Source: Bhargavaea changchunensis (GTDB lineage Bacteria; Bacillota; Bacilli; Bacillales_A; Planococcaceae). Taken from it: a stretch of 64,000 nucleotides of DNA. The notes under the pieces were generated by a model. That model was not told the origin of the DNA. It did no database searches and saw only the letters and a list, made by a program, of their open reading frames with translations. The position numbers and the translations under genes were made by a program. This document shows, in pieces, positions 9,215 to 17,170 of this stretch (its first letter is position 1; each line of letters starts with the position of its first letter). The DNA is taken from NCBI RefSeq assembly GCF_042665595.1, contig NZ_JBHTCT010000010.1, positions 3,176-67,175 of the forward strand, given 5' to 3'.

Positions 9215-9904
9215 TCAGATTTCAGCGGATCGGTTCCCGGCGTGCAAAATCACCCCCGTGAAAGCTCCGCCGGTCACGGATGTAAAGAAGATGCCCGTTT
9301 CATCCATCAGCACTTCGGCTTCTTCGACGGTCATGGATGGCTGGAGGTAGAGGACATGGAGCGCTTCCGTTGTCTTTTCCGTGACTGCGGTCCTGCCGGA
9401 ATCTACAAACGGACTGCCGAACGGCCCCTGTTCATCGGAAGTTATAAGCAGGTTCTCGAGATTGTTGATCCTGCCGTTCAGGCCTCCGTATTCGTCTTCA
9501 GAAGAACCTTTGCGTATGGACACGTCACCGGTAACCGCATCCAAGTCGTACAGGCCGCACGGAATGCCTTCGCGGACGGAGAAGAAGTTATTCAGGTCCG
9601 CGCCGAGATTGATCTCACCCGGCATCTGGCCTTTTTTCACGCGGCGGATCAGCGCTTCGGCGGAAGGGCGGTAGCGGCCGGGATCCTTACCGAACGCTTT
9701 CCAGACTTTACGCCATTCCGCGACACCCGGGATGTCGGTCACGTTCTTGTCTTCCAGGCCGATCTGCATTTCCTGGTAAAAGTAGCCGATCCGCCCATTC
9801 AGCATCCCGGGGGCGTCAGAGGTGCTGATTCTGTTATAATGGAGAATGCCGAATTTCAGATCCGGCACCGTTTCAAACAACATCTGATCTGCTGTAATCT
9901 TCAT
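9215..9904 (-). CDS. B3/B4 tRNA-binding-domain protein
   Basis: A stand-alone protein (229 aa) of the domain found in the phenylalanyl-tRNA synthetase beta subunit (B3/B4). Free-standing forms are thought to act in editing or binding of aminoacyl-tRNA. Diagnostic stretches are AEWRKVWKAFGKDPGRYRPS and EALIRRV, followed by NLGADLNNFFSVREGIPCG and DEGPFGSP-type loops (here DEQGPFGSPF). The start is placed at MKITADQM, six bases behind AGGTGAT. It is divergent from queG, about 60 bp away. The precise substrate is not known. Confidence 0.82.
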   Translation of the reverse strand: MKITADQMLFETVPDLKFGILHYNRISTSDAPGMLNGRIGYFYQEMQIGLEDKNVTDIPGVAEWRKVWKAFGKDPGRYRPSAEALIRRVKKGQMPGEINLGADLNNFFSVREGIPCGLYDLDAVTGDVSIRKGSSEDEYGGLNGRINNLENLLITSDEQGPFGSPFVDSGRTAVTEKTTEALHVLYLQPSMTVEEAEVLMDETGIFFTSVTGGAFTGVILHAGNRSAEI

Positions 9905-9966
9905 GGATATCACCTGTATATTGTGACTTTTCATATATCGTACCATAACAGAAAGGGGCAGTCCCT

Positions 9967-11121
9967 ATGGATACCGTCACGTTGCAAAGGGAACTGCGGG
10001 CATTCGCGCGGGAGTCGGGCATCGACAAGATCGGCTTCACGACCGCCGATCCGTTCAGGGAGATGAAGAACCGGCTGAGGCGACAGCAGGAGTCGGGGTT
10101 CCAGTCGGGCTTCGAAAAGGGCTCCCTTGATGAACGGACCGACCCTGCGCTGCTTCTGGAAGAGCCGGAGAGCATCATCGCGATTGCAGTCGCCTATCCG
10201 TCGAAGCTGGATGGCGCGCCCAAGGGAACGAAGGGAGCCAGGCGGGGGATGTTCTGCCGCGCCTCTTGGGGACAGGACTATCACGATGTCCTTCGGGAAA
10301 AGCTCGCGCTGCTCGAGGCCTTCATCCTGGAACGGGTGCCGGACGCGCGTCTCCGGTCGATGGTCGACACGGGAGAGCTTGTCGACCGCGCGGTTGCGGA
10401 GCGGGCCGGCATCGGGTGGTCAGGGAAGAACTGCTCGATCATCACGCCTGAATTCGGTTCGTATGTCTATCTCGGGGAGATGATCACGAACATCCCCTTC
10501 GCGCCGGATGAACCGATCGAAGACGGCTGCGGCGATTGCACGCTTTGCCTTGATATTTGCCCGACAGGCGCCCTGATCGAAGGCGGCAGGCTCAATGCAC
10601 AGCGCTGCATCGCATTCCTCACCCAGACAAAAGGCAGTCTCCCGGAGGAGTTCCGGACCGAGATCGGCAACCGGGTGTACGGCTGTGACACCTGCCAGAC
10701 GATCTGCCCGAAAAACAAGGGCATGCACAACCGGATCCATGAGGCGTTCCGTCCCGATCCGGAACTGGCGAAGCCGCTTCTTGAGCAGCTCCTGAGTCTG
10801 TCGAACCGGGAGTTCAAAGAGACATACGGCCATATGTCAGGTTCCTGGCGCGGGAAGAACCCGATCCAGCGCAACGCCATCTACGCGCTCGGCCATTTCA
10901 GGGAACAGTCCGCACTGCCGGAACTGTCCCGCATCCTCCGCGAGGATGTGCGGCCATACATGCGAGGCGCATCTGCCTACGCCCTTGGCAAAATCGGCAC
11001 GGAGGAGGCGGAAACCGCACTCCGGCACGCCGAATCACGCGAGCGGGAAGAGGAGGTCCTGGATGAGATCCGGACCGCGCTCCGCCGTATCGCAGACCAG
11101 AAGAAGGAAGTGCACGAATGA
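9967..11121 (+). CDS. queG: Epoxyqueuosine reductase
   Basis: Cobalamin-dependent iron-sulfur enzyme that makes the last step of queuosine synthesis, reducing epoxyqueuosine to queuosine in tRNA anticodons. It is 384 aa. An N-terminal DUF1730-type region is followed by two ferredoxin-like 4Fe-4S clusters: CGDCTLCLDICP with Cys188/191/194/198, and YGCDTCQTICP with Cys240/243/247. A HEAT-like C-terminal repeat (ALPELSRILREDVRPYMRG, ALGKIGTEEAE) completes it. Its stop overlaps the start of trmL by four bases (ATGA), so the two wobble-position tRNA modification genes are translationally coupled. Confidence 0.95.
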   Translation: MDTVTLQRELRAFARESGIDKIGFTTADPFREMKNRLRRQQESGFQSGFEKGSLDERTDPALLLEEPESIIAIAVAYPSKLDGAPKGTKGARRGMFCRASWGQDYHDVLREKLALLEAFILERVPDARLRSMVDTGELVDRAVAERAGIGWSGKNCSIITPEFGSYVYLGEMITNIPFAPDEPIEDGCGDCTLCLDICPTGALIEGGRLNAQRCIAFLTQTKGSLPEEFRTEIGNRVYGCDTCQTICPKNKGMHNRIHEAFRPDPELAKPLLEQLLSLSNREFKETYGHMSGSWRGKNPIQRNAIYALGHFREQSALPELSRILREDVRPYMRGASAYALGKIGTEEAETALRHAESREREEEVLDEIRTALRRIADQKKEVHE

Positions 11122-11588
11122 TTCACGTCGTTTTACATGAACCGCTGATCCCGGCAAACACCGGGAACATCTCACGCACCTGCGCGGGCACGGGGACCCG
11201 GCTCCATCTCGTCCGCCCGCTCGGTTTTTCCACCGACGACCGGATGCTGAAGCGAGCAGGTCTTGATTACTGGGAACATGTCGACCTGGAGTACCATGAC
11301 CGGATCGAGGATGTGTTCTCCGCCTATCCGGGCGGCGATTTCTACTACCTGACAAAATTCGGGGAAGGAAACTACGCCGACAGGGACTTCTCAGATCCGG
11401 ACCGGGATATCTTTTTCGTTTTCGGAAAAGAGACGTCCGGCCTGCCGAAGGACCTGCTTGCCGCCCATCCGGAGCGCTGCCTGCGCATCCCGATGAATGA
11501 CCATATCCGTTCGCTCAACCTGTCGAACACGGCGGCGGTCCTCGTCTTTGAGGCGCTTCGCCAGCAAGGCTTCCCGGGCCTCCATTAA
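11118..11588 (+). CDS. trmL: tRNA (cytidine(34)-2'-O)-methyltransferase
   Basis: SPOUT-family methyltransferase of 156 aa that puts a 2'-O-methyl group on the wobble nucleotide of leucine tRNAs using S-adenosylmethionine. Motifs: N-terminal LHEPLIPANTGNISRTC (RNA-binding Asn/Arg), VFGKETSGLP in the middle, and the C-terminal knot RIPMNDHIRSLNLSNTAAV, which binds the cofactor. The length matches the family exactly. It starts inside the queG stop codon and ends at a terminator. Confidence 0.94.
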   Translation: MIHVVLHEPLIPANTGNISRTCAGTGTRLHLVRPLGFSTDDRMLKRAGLDYWEHVDLEYHDRIEDVFSAYPGGDFYYLTKFGEGNYADRDFSDPDRDIFFVFGKETSGLPKDLLAAHPERCLRIPMNDHIRSLNLSNTAAVLVFEALRQQGFPGLH

Positions 11589-11603
11589 GGAAAGCGCGCA
11601 TAC

Positions 11604-11636
11604 AAAAAGGGACTGCCTGAACGGCAGCCCCTTTTT
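11604..11636. terminator. Terminator after queG-trmL
   Basis: A 14-bp stem with one mismatch, AAAAAGGGACTGCC/GGCAGCCCCTTTTT, with T and A tracts on both sides. It also terminates the opposing small gene. Confidence 0.85.
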
Positions 11637-11637
11637 A

Positions 11638-11751
11638 TCAGCTTCGGCTTGATTTGTTATCTTTTGCTGTGCCCGGCTTGTCTTCATAGCCGCCCGTGAA
11701 GATTGCGGAAAGGAAAGCGAAGCACACACCTAGGATCAAGAGAGTGTTCAT
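11638..11751 (-). CDS. Small single-span membrane protein (37 aa)
   Basis: Starts MNTLLILGVCFAFLSAIF with one hydrophobic helix (residues 2-19), followed by a polar, positively charged tail (GGYEDKPGTAKDNKSSRS). The ribosome site is excellent (CAGGAGGTAACGAC before ATG) and the stop abuts the bidirectional terminator, which makes translation credible. I do not recognise a family. The following roughly 200 bp towards 11950 carry no other gene and would hold divergent promoters. Confidence 0.65.
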   Translation of the reverse strand: MNTLLILGVCFAFLSAIFTGGYEDKPGTAKDNKSSRS

Positions 11752-11950
11752 GTCGTTACCTCCTGGTTCGAAGTTCGATCTCCCATCAGTATAACGCATC
11801 CCCGTTAAAAAGAAAATGGTGCTGCGGACAAGCAACAGCACAGTTCGGCGGAATCGCCAAAAATTCGTCACGGAATCTCTATGTAAAAATGAAACTTTCG
11901 GCCTGTACGGCCGTATAACAGATAAGACTAAACGAAAGCAGGGATCACTC

Positions 11951-12253
11951 ATGAGAGCATCCACCATCATGCGCTGGGTTACGGGACTGGGAGAGGCTTT
12001 TCTTGCCATTCCATTCTTGGGCGGACTTTATGTCATGGGTTCAGGATATACGTTACTCGGTGTCATGTTCGTCCTTCATGCCATCACGCTCATCCTCGCC
12101 ATCAGGGACTTTTCCGCCAAGTCCGGCTCCATTGCCGGCCTGGTGACAAGCGCCATCGCCTGGATCCCGTTCCTCGGCTGGTTCATGCATGCGGTCTCCG
12201 CAGTGCTGCTCATCATCCAGGCCGTCACATCGCGTCCGAAACAGCACTACTAA
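11951..12253 (+). CDS. Small integral membrane protein (100 aa)
   Basis: Hypothetical protein with three or four hydrophobic helices: GLGEAFLAIPFLGGLYVMG, YTLLGVMFVLHAITLILAI, AGLVTSAIAWIPFLGWFMHA and VSAVLLIIQAV. A moderate ribosome site (AGCAGGGA) precedes the ATG; the frame continues upstream but without hydrophobic or coding character. It is followed 34 bp later by another small membrane protein, so the pair probably forms an operon. Function is not recognised. Confidence 0.7.
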   Translation: MRASTIMRWVTGLGEAFLAIPFLGGLYVMGSGYTLLGVMFVLHAITLILAIRDFSAKSGSIAGLVTSAIAWIPFLGWFMHAVSAVLLIIQAVTSRPKQHY

Positions 12254-12287
12254 TGGCTGATCATAAAAAAGGGAGACCATTTCACGC

Positions 12288-12560
12288 ATGGATTCTTTGC
12301 TCATACTGATGCTCCTCGGCTTGGCGCTCATCTCGGGCGGCATCTTCGGAGCCATCTTCATATCGCTCTACCAGAAAAACAGGAAAGCCGGTCTGGCCAT
12401 GCTCGTCACCGCATTGCTCGCCGCGCTCGTCCAGCTCTACCTGCTCTTTACCCTGTCCCCATGGCTGACCGCAGCCGTCTTCGTCATCTACGCAGTCATT
12501 GCGGCATTTGTGGCACGGACACTAAAGAAAAAGCAACAGGGAGCGGCATATAGAAAATAA
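12288..12560 (+). CDS. Small integral membrane protein (90 aa)
   Basis: Second gene of a two-gene unit ending at a terminator. It has three predicted helices (LLILMLLGLALISGGIFGAIF; AGLAMLVTALLAALVQLYLLF; AAVFVIYAVIAAFVA) and a basic C-terminus (RTLKKKQQGAAYRK). No family is recognised. The arrangement with the preceding gene suggests a shared membrane role. Confidence 0.7.
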   Translation: MDSLLILMLLGLALISGGIFGAIFISLYQKNRKAGLAMLVTALLAALVQLYLLFTLSPWLTAAVFVIYAVIAAFVARTLKKKQQGAAYRK

Positions 12561-12564
12561 AGCA

Positions 12565-12607
12565 ACAAACGGCAACGGTCAGGCACCGTTGCCGTTTTGT
12601 TTTTTCT
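12565..12607 (+). terminator. Intrinsic terminator
   Basis: Stem ACAAACGGCAACGGT/ACCGTTGCCGTTTTGT followed by a T-rich run, after the two small membrane genes. Confidence 0.88.
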
Positions 12608-12675
12608 TCCGGAAGAATATCTCCAGTTTAATTGATTTCACCTTGTACCTCCGCCGGATGAATGATTATGATTGG

Positions 12676-12789
12676 ATTTCAGCGAAGGGCCCGAGACACC
12701 TACGGGAAAAGCCGGGCAGGCGAGACCCGCAGACGCAGTCGCGGGGCTCGGCGCCGGCCCGCGGTAAGCGAAGGGCCCGTAGCGGAAAT
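12676..12789 (-). repeat. Dispersed GC-rich intergenic element, copy 1 (inverted)
   Basis: Read on the minus strand, the core CGCTTACCGCGGGCCGGCGC, then CCCCGCG, GCGGGTCTCG and GCCCGGCTTTTCCCG, matches copy 2 at 52858-53024 nearly base for base. The outer arms (ATTTC/GAAAT and GGGCCC) are only imperfectly self-complementary here. It contains no credible reading frame and no ribosome site. Confidence 0.75.
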
Positions 12790-12817
12790 TCGAGGGATTC
12801 TGAGTGAAAGACCTAAT

Positions 12818-14119
12818 TCAATGTGGCAGGAACAGCAGCTGATAAGCGAACATCACCGCAAACAGATAAAGCAGCGGGTGGACATCGCGCCATCTGCCCT
12901 TGACGATCTTGATGATCGGATAGGAGATGAACCCGAGAGCGATTCCTGTCGCAATGCTTGAAGTGAGCGGCATTGTGAGGATGATCAGAAATGCAGGGAA
13001 GGCCTCGTCGAACGATTCCCATTCAATCTCCTTGACGATGCCGATCATCAGGCTGCCGACGATGATCAGAGCAGGGGCGGTGATCGCCGCAACCCCGGAC
13101 AGCGAACCTACAAGCGGGCCGAAAAACGAAGCGATGATGAAGAGCACTCCGACCGTCAAGGTTGTAAGCCCGGTCCGTCCGCCCACGGCGACGCCAGAAG
13201 AGGATTCCACATAAGCCGATGTCGGGCTCGTCCCGAACATCGCGCCGAAAGTAGCTGCGACCGAATCGGCGAGCAGGGCAGGGCGGATTCTCGGCATCTT
13301 GCCGTCTTTGATCAGTCCGGCCTGGCGGGCGACCCCGAGCATCGTGCCGGTCGTATCAAAGAGGGTTACCATGAGGAATGCAAATACGACACCATAAAGG
13401 CCATGGGAGATCACGTCTCCAAATGCATCAATCGGATTCCAGACAATGAGGCCCTCCGGCAGATGCGGCATTTTTACGAAACCGTCCATGAAACGCAGCT
13501 GGCCGGTCAGATAAGCGACGGCACCTGTGACCGCCATGCCGATGAAGATCGCTCCGTAGACATTGCGCGCCATCAGGATGACTGTGATGATCAGGCCGAA
13601 AAGTGAAAGCAGGACAGGCGGGGAAGTCAGGTCGCCAAGTTTCACCAGATTGGTTTCATGATGGGCGACAATCCCGGACAGCCGCAGGCCGATAAAGGCG
13701 ATGAAGAGCCCGATTCCGGCAGTAATGCCGTGCTTCAGGTTTTCCGGAATCGCATCGATCAGTTTCTCCCGGATCGGCGTAAGCGATAAGATAACGAAGA
13801 TGATACCGGCGACGAAGACGGCAGAAAAGGCTGCCGTATAGTCCAGTGCGCCGTCTGAGGCGATGATGACAGAGGTAAAGTACGCATTCAGCCCCATGCC
13901 GGGTGCGATGGCGATCGGGTAGTTGGCGAATAGCGCCATCCAGAGTGTCCCGATGACAGAAGCGATGATGGTCGCCATGAACACCTGGTCAAACGGCACA
14001 CCGGCATCTGCAAGGATGATCGGGTTGACGATGATGATATAGGCCATTGTCAGGAATGTTGTCATGCCGGCCAGAACTTCAGTTTTGACGGATGTATCAT
14101 GCTGTTTCAGTTGAAACAT
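12818..14119 (-). CDS. pbuG: NCS2/AzgA-type guanine-hypoxanthine permease
   Basis: Purine uptake transporter of 433 aa, most like PbuG/PbuO. The N-terminal signature VKTEVLAGMTTFLTMAYIIIVNP, the GMGLNAYFT motif and the late TSPTSAYVESSSGVAVGGRTG motif are typical of AzgA-like permeases. The start is at MFQLKQHD, five bases behind GGAGGAAAA; an upstream in-frame ATG lacks a ribosome site. No purine riboswitch aptamer was recognised in the about 155 bp divergent region shared with the aldo/keto reductase gene, unlike B. subtilis pbuG. Confidence 0.9.
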   Translation of the reverse strand: MFQLKQHDTSVKTEVLAGMTTFLTMAYIIIVNPIILADAGVPFDQVFMATIIASVIGTLWMALFANYPIAIAPGMGLNAYFTSVIIASDGALDYTAAFSAVFVAGIIFVILSLTPIREKLIDAIPENLKHGITAGIGLFIAFIGLRLSGIVAHHETNLVKLGDLTSPPVLLSLFGLIITVILMARNVYGAIFIGMAVTGAVAYLTGQLRFMDGFVKMPHLPEGLIVWNPIDAFGDVISHGLYGVVFAFLMVTLFDTTGTMLGVARQAGLIKDGKMPRIRPALLADSVAATFGAMFGTSPTSAYVESSSGVAVGGRTGLTTLTVGVLFIIASFFGPLVGSLSGVAAITAPALIIVGSLMIGIVKEIEWESFDEAFPAFLIILTMPLTSSIATGIALGFISYPIIKIVKGRWRDVHPLLYLFAVMFAYQLLFLPH

Positions 14120-14275
14120 TGATTTTCCTCCTTTGAAAACACGAACAATTAAAAGGACCATCCACCATATTATTCGTTTTATCGACAGATTTCAACTAAA
14201 ACTTTTAAAAACAGATGGGTCGATTTCATTCTCGTGCTCCTATAAAATGAAAGAGAATGAGAAGGAGGGAATGAG

Positions 14276-15106
14276 ATGGAACTGAATCTGCAATCGAAGA
14301 AGACGCTTGCCAACGGTGTGGAAATGCCGCGCCTCGGCCTTGGCGTGTACAAGATGACCGAGCCGTCCGAGGCGGTCGAAGCCATGGCGGCGGCACTTGA
14401 GGCAGGCTATCTTGCCATCGACACAGCTTCCCTATACGGCAACGAAGCTCAGGTCGGCGAGGCGATCCGCGCATCCGGGGTGAAACGGGAAGACATCTTT
14501 ATCACATCAAAGGTTTGGAACACCGATCAGGGTTATGATGAGACGCTGCGTGCGTTCGAAAAGTCGCTGGAAAACCTGAAGATGGACTATCTGGACCTGT
14601 ACCTGACACACTGGCCGGTCGAAGGGAAGTTCACGGATACATACCGGGCGATCGAACGCCTCTATGAAGAAAAACTGATCCGTGTTCCGGGGGTTTCGAA
14701 CCACCATCGCCATCATCTTGAAGCCGTCTTCGCGATTGCCAATGTAAAGCCGATGGTCAACCAGATCGAGCTTCATCCGTACCTGAGCCAAGAGCCGCTC
14801 CGCGAATTTTGCCAGGAAGAAGACATTGCAGTGACGGCATGGTCGCCGCTTGCACGCGGAAAGCTGATCGAAGAGCCGGTCGTGAGGCGTATTGCAGAAG
14901 CCCACGGCAAGACGCCTGCCCAGACAGTGATCCGCTGGCACCTTCAGCACGACATCATCGTCATCCCGAAATCTGTCCGTCCGGAGCGGGTCCGCTCAAA
15001 TGCGGATGTGTTCGACTTCTCTCTTTCGGATGAAGAGATGCAGCAGCTCGATGCGCTTAACCGAAACGAGCGTACAGGCAAAGATCCGGATAAAATGGAT
15101 TTCTGA
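14276..15106 (+). CDS. Aldo/keto reductase
   Basis: NADPH-dependent carbonyl reductase of 276 aa with a TIM-barrel fold. Visible: the GLGVYKM start, AIDTASLYGNE with catalytic Asp and Tyr, ITSKVW with Lys, YLTHWP with His, and the NADPH-binding IPKSVRPERVRSN near the C-terminus. It resembles the YtbE/YvgN group that reduces methylglyoxal and similar aldehydes, though the physiological substrate is not certain. Ribosome site GAAGGAGGG. Divergent from the purine permease. Confidence 0.9.
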   Translation: MELNLQSKKTLANGVEMPRLGLGVYKMTEPSEAVEAMAAALEAGYLAIDTASLYGNEAQVGEAIRASGVKREDIFITSKVWNTDQGYDETLRAFEKSLENLKMDYLDLYLTHWPVEGKFTDTYRAIERLYEEKLIRVPGVSNHHRHHLEAVFAIANVKPMVNQIELHPYLSQEPLREFCQEEDIAVTAWSPLARGKLIEEPVVRRIAEAHGKTPAQTVIRWHLQHDIIVIPKSVRPERVRSNADVFDFSLSDEEMQQLDALNRNERTGKDPDKMDF

Positions 15107-15112
15107 ACACGA

Positions 15113-15150
15113 AAAGACAGGGTACGGACGCAATGTCCGGCCCTGTCTTT
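15113..15150. terminator. Bidirectional terminator
   Basis: Stem AAAGACAGGGTACGGAC/GTCCGGCCCTGTCTTT between the aldo/keto reductase and the convergent pseudouridine synthase gene. Confidence 0.85.
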
Positions 15151-15153
15151 CTT

Positions 15154-16002
15154 TTAAGATAGAAGCCATTCCGGCCGCAACGGATCCTCGGCGTCCAGTA
15201 GTTCGCCGGTAAACGGATGAAGGAAAGAAAGCTTTGCTGCGTGCAGCCTGTAGGAACCATCCGGTGAAGGACGTCCCCCGTACAGCACATCTCCGATGAT
15301 CGGATGGCCGAGATGGGCCAGATGGACGCGGATCTGATGGGTACGGCCGGTATCCAATTCAAGCTCTATGATGGCACGGCTGCCACTCCCGCCGATCACT
15401 TTATAATGGGTGACCGCGTGCTGGCCGGAAGGGGAGACCCTCCTGCGGGTGGCATGATGACGGTCCCGTCCGATTGGAGCGGAGACCGTCCCGCTCTGTT
15501 TCTTGAATGGTCCCGCCGTCTCCGCAACATAAGTGCGCCGGATCGCCTTTTCCTCAAGCATCCGGTCGAACACGGCCTTAGCCACCGGGTGCCGCGCGAC
15601 CAGAACCAGTCCGGATGTCCCCTTATCAAGACGGTGCACATGCTCCGCATAAGGTCCGAAACGGGAAATGACCCGGTTCATGAGGGTTCCGGTGCCGCCC
15701 GGTTCATTCGGATGAACGGCGAGGGATGCCGGCTTATGGACAATGAGGCAGTGAGGGTCTTCGTGGACTACGTCCAGCTCACCGATTTCAGGAATATAGT
15801 CCGACTTTGATTCGGGCAGGCGAATGGAGAGGGCCGTTCCGGCTTGGAGCGGTTCGTTCCAGCGGATCTGACTGCCGTCCGCCAGCTTCACGGAATCCGC
15901 CATCCGCAGTTCATGCACCGTCTTGCGGCCGAGGCGCCACCGGTCCCTGAGAAGCTTTTCTACAGGCAGCCCTTCTTCTTCGGTCATATAAGTGAATTCC
16001 AT
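15154..16002 (-). CDS. RluA/RluD family pseudouridine synthase
   Basis: RNA pseudouridine synthase of 282 aa. It has the catalytic motif HRLDKGTSG, with Asp126 as nucleophile, and the downstream RTHQIRVHLAHLGHPIIGD motif. The N-terminus (residues 1-65) resembles a weak S4-like domain (VEKLLRDRWRLGRKTVHEL). The C-terminal LHPFTGELLDAEDPL is usual for the family. The Bacillus genome holds several such paralogs; the target rRNA or tRNA position cannot be assigned. A terminator facing the same way ends the bdbC unit just upstream, so this gene should have its own promoter. Confidence 0.88.
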   Translation of the reverse strand: MEFTYMTEEEGLPVEKLLRDRWRLGRKTVHELRMADSVKLADGSQIRWNEPLQAGTALSIRLPESKSDYIPEIGELDVVHEDPHCLIVHKPASLAVHPNEPGGTGTLMNRVISRFGPYAEHVHRLDKGTSGLVLVARHPVAKAVFDRMLEEKAIRRTYVAETAGPFKKQSGTVSAPIGRDRHHATRRRVSPSGQHAVTHYKVIGGSGSRAIIELELDTGRTHQIRVHLAHLGHPIIGDVLYGGRPSPDGSYRLHAAKLSFLHPFTGELLDAEDPLRPEWLLS

Positions 16003-16015
16003 GTGTTCACCTCTT

Positions 16016-16045
16016 GAAAAAAGCCGCGCTTGCCGCGCGGCTTTG
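16016..16045 (-). terminator. Terminator of the bdbC unit
   Basis: Stem AAAGCCGCGC/GCGCGGCTTT with a seven-A run on the plus strand that becomes T on the minus strand, right after the thioredoxin-like gene. Confidence 0.85.
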
Positions 16046-16047
16046 GA

Positions 16048-16515
16048 TTATTTGGCGTATTCGTTCAGGAATGATTCGATGTTCTCATTCGGCTGGGCAC
16101 CGACCATACGGCCGACTTCCACTCCGTCCTCGAAGTGGATCAGTGTCGGAGTGGCTTCGATTTGATATTGTACAAATCCATCCTCGTATTCGAGCAGGTT
16201 AAACTGGTCAATCTGGACGTCCATGTCCTCGGCGACGGGCATCAGGCGCGGCGTCATCTCCTGGCAGTACTGGCAGGTCGGGCTGAAGAAATAAGCAGTG
16301 ACCGCTTCGCCGGACTCAATCTTCTTCTCCAGTTCGTCAGGGAGGATGATGTTCTGGTAGTTCTCATCATCCAGCTGGTCGATTGTCGCCTGATCCAGCT
16401 TCTTGTCCCCATATGGACTGTTTTCCAGCTTGGACTTGTTGGATTGGTTCGTGAGGAAGATGATCATTGCGAAAACGACGATGACCGCGCCTCCGATGAT
16501 AAGCAGTTTTTTCAT
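16048..16515 (-). CDS. Membrane-anchored thioredoxin-like protein
   Basis: Extracytoplasmic thiol-disulfide protein of 155 aa. An N-terminal uncleaved signal anchor (residues 3-21, LLIIGGAVIVVFAMIIF) is followed by a thioredoxin fold with active site CQYC (residues 81-84) and the cis-proline stretch EATPTLIHF. It lies six bases behind the DsbB-type gene, so the pair forms an oxidising system in which BdbC reoxidises this partner. It resembles Bacillus BdbA/BdbD-type partners; exact orthology is uncertain. Confidence 0.88.
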   Translation of the reverse strand: MKKLLIIGGAVIVVFAMIIFLTNQSNKSKLENSPYGDKKLDQATIDQLDDENYQNIILPDELEKKIESGEAVTAYFFSPTCQYCQEMTPRLMPVAEDMDVQIDQFNLLEYEDGFVQYQIEATPTLIHFEDGVEVGRMVGAQPNENIESFLNEYAK

Positions 16516-16521
16516 GAGAAA

Positions 16522-16947
16522 TTAGTTCGTCTCCTTTTGCCGTTTCAGCATGAGAAAGCTGATGACGGCGATGATGATGAATGCGATCAGGGCCAGGAAC
16601 GGGATTGTCACAAACCCGAACCAGTTGATATAGGCTCCCGTGCAGCTGACCTGGCCGCAGGCCGGTGCGGAGTCCTGGAGGGCCGGCAGCTTCTGGATCC
16701 CGTAGTGGTAAAGCGAGATCATACCGCCGATGACCGACAGTGCCAGGGTATAGGCGGCTGCCCGGAAGTCCTTCCTGAAGTAGGCGACGGCACCAATCAC
16801 GACGATCGGATACATCAGTATCCTCTGGTACCAGCACATCTCACAAGGAATGTATCCTCGGACCTCCGAGAAATAAAGAGATCCGGCCGTCGCGACAAGC
16901 GATACCGTCCAGACGGCCAGCAGCATATTTTCAAGGCGTTTTTCCAT
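16522..16947 (-). CDS. bdbC: Disulfide oxidoreductase, DsbB/BdbC family
   Basis: Integral membrane thiol oxidase, 141 aa with four helices. It passes electrons from its thioredoxin-like partner to quinone. The CEMC active site (Cys35/Cys38), the following WYQRILMYP quinone-side motif and a second pair Cys96/Cys101 in the second external loop are all present. First gene of a two-gene operon ending in a terminator. It would support folding of secreted proteins and competence pseudopilins; the rest of such systems is not in the window. Confidence 0.92.
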   Translation of the reverse strand: MEKRLENMLLAVWTVSLVATAGSLYFSEVRGYIPCEMCWYQRILMYPIVVIGAVAYFRKDFRAAAYTLALSVIGGMISLYHYGIQKLPALQDSAPACGQVSCTGAYINWFGFVTIPFLALIAFIIIAVISFLMLKRQKETN

Positions 16948-17170
16948 AGAAGGCGCTCCTGACTTTTGATTTCATTCTGATTATAGGGCGAGTGCTCCGG
17001 GCTTGACAATGATTTTGTCCCGCAGCTCTCCGGAACAGTGACAATCCGGTGGCGCATCCGGTGTGCCGGAAACGTTTATTTTCTTGTGCTCATGGGAAAA
17101 GAAATAGAGTTTTCCTGATTGGCCCTGACAGCGTATAATGGGCTCAATGCAATGAAAAGGGGGCTCTGTC

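Noticed and set aside
12589..12961. Arg-rich frames of 72 and 99 aa across 12589-12961
   Set aside because: Out of frame with each other, run through the repeat element and into the pbuG 3' end, without ribosome sites.
14120..14275. Purine riboswitch ahead of pbuG
   Set aside because: No conserved TATA/loop core or three-way-junction pairing was found by eye in this short divergent gap.
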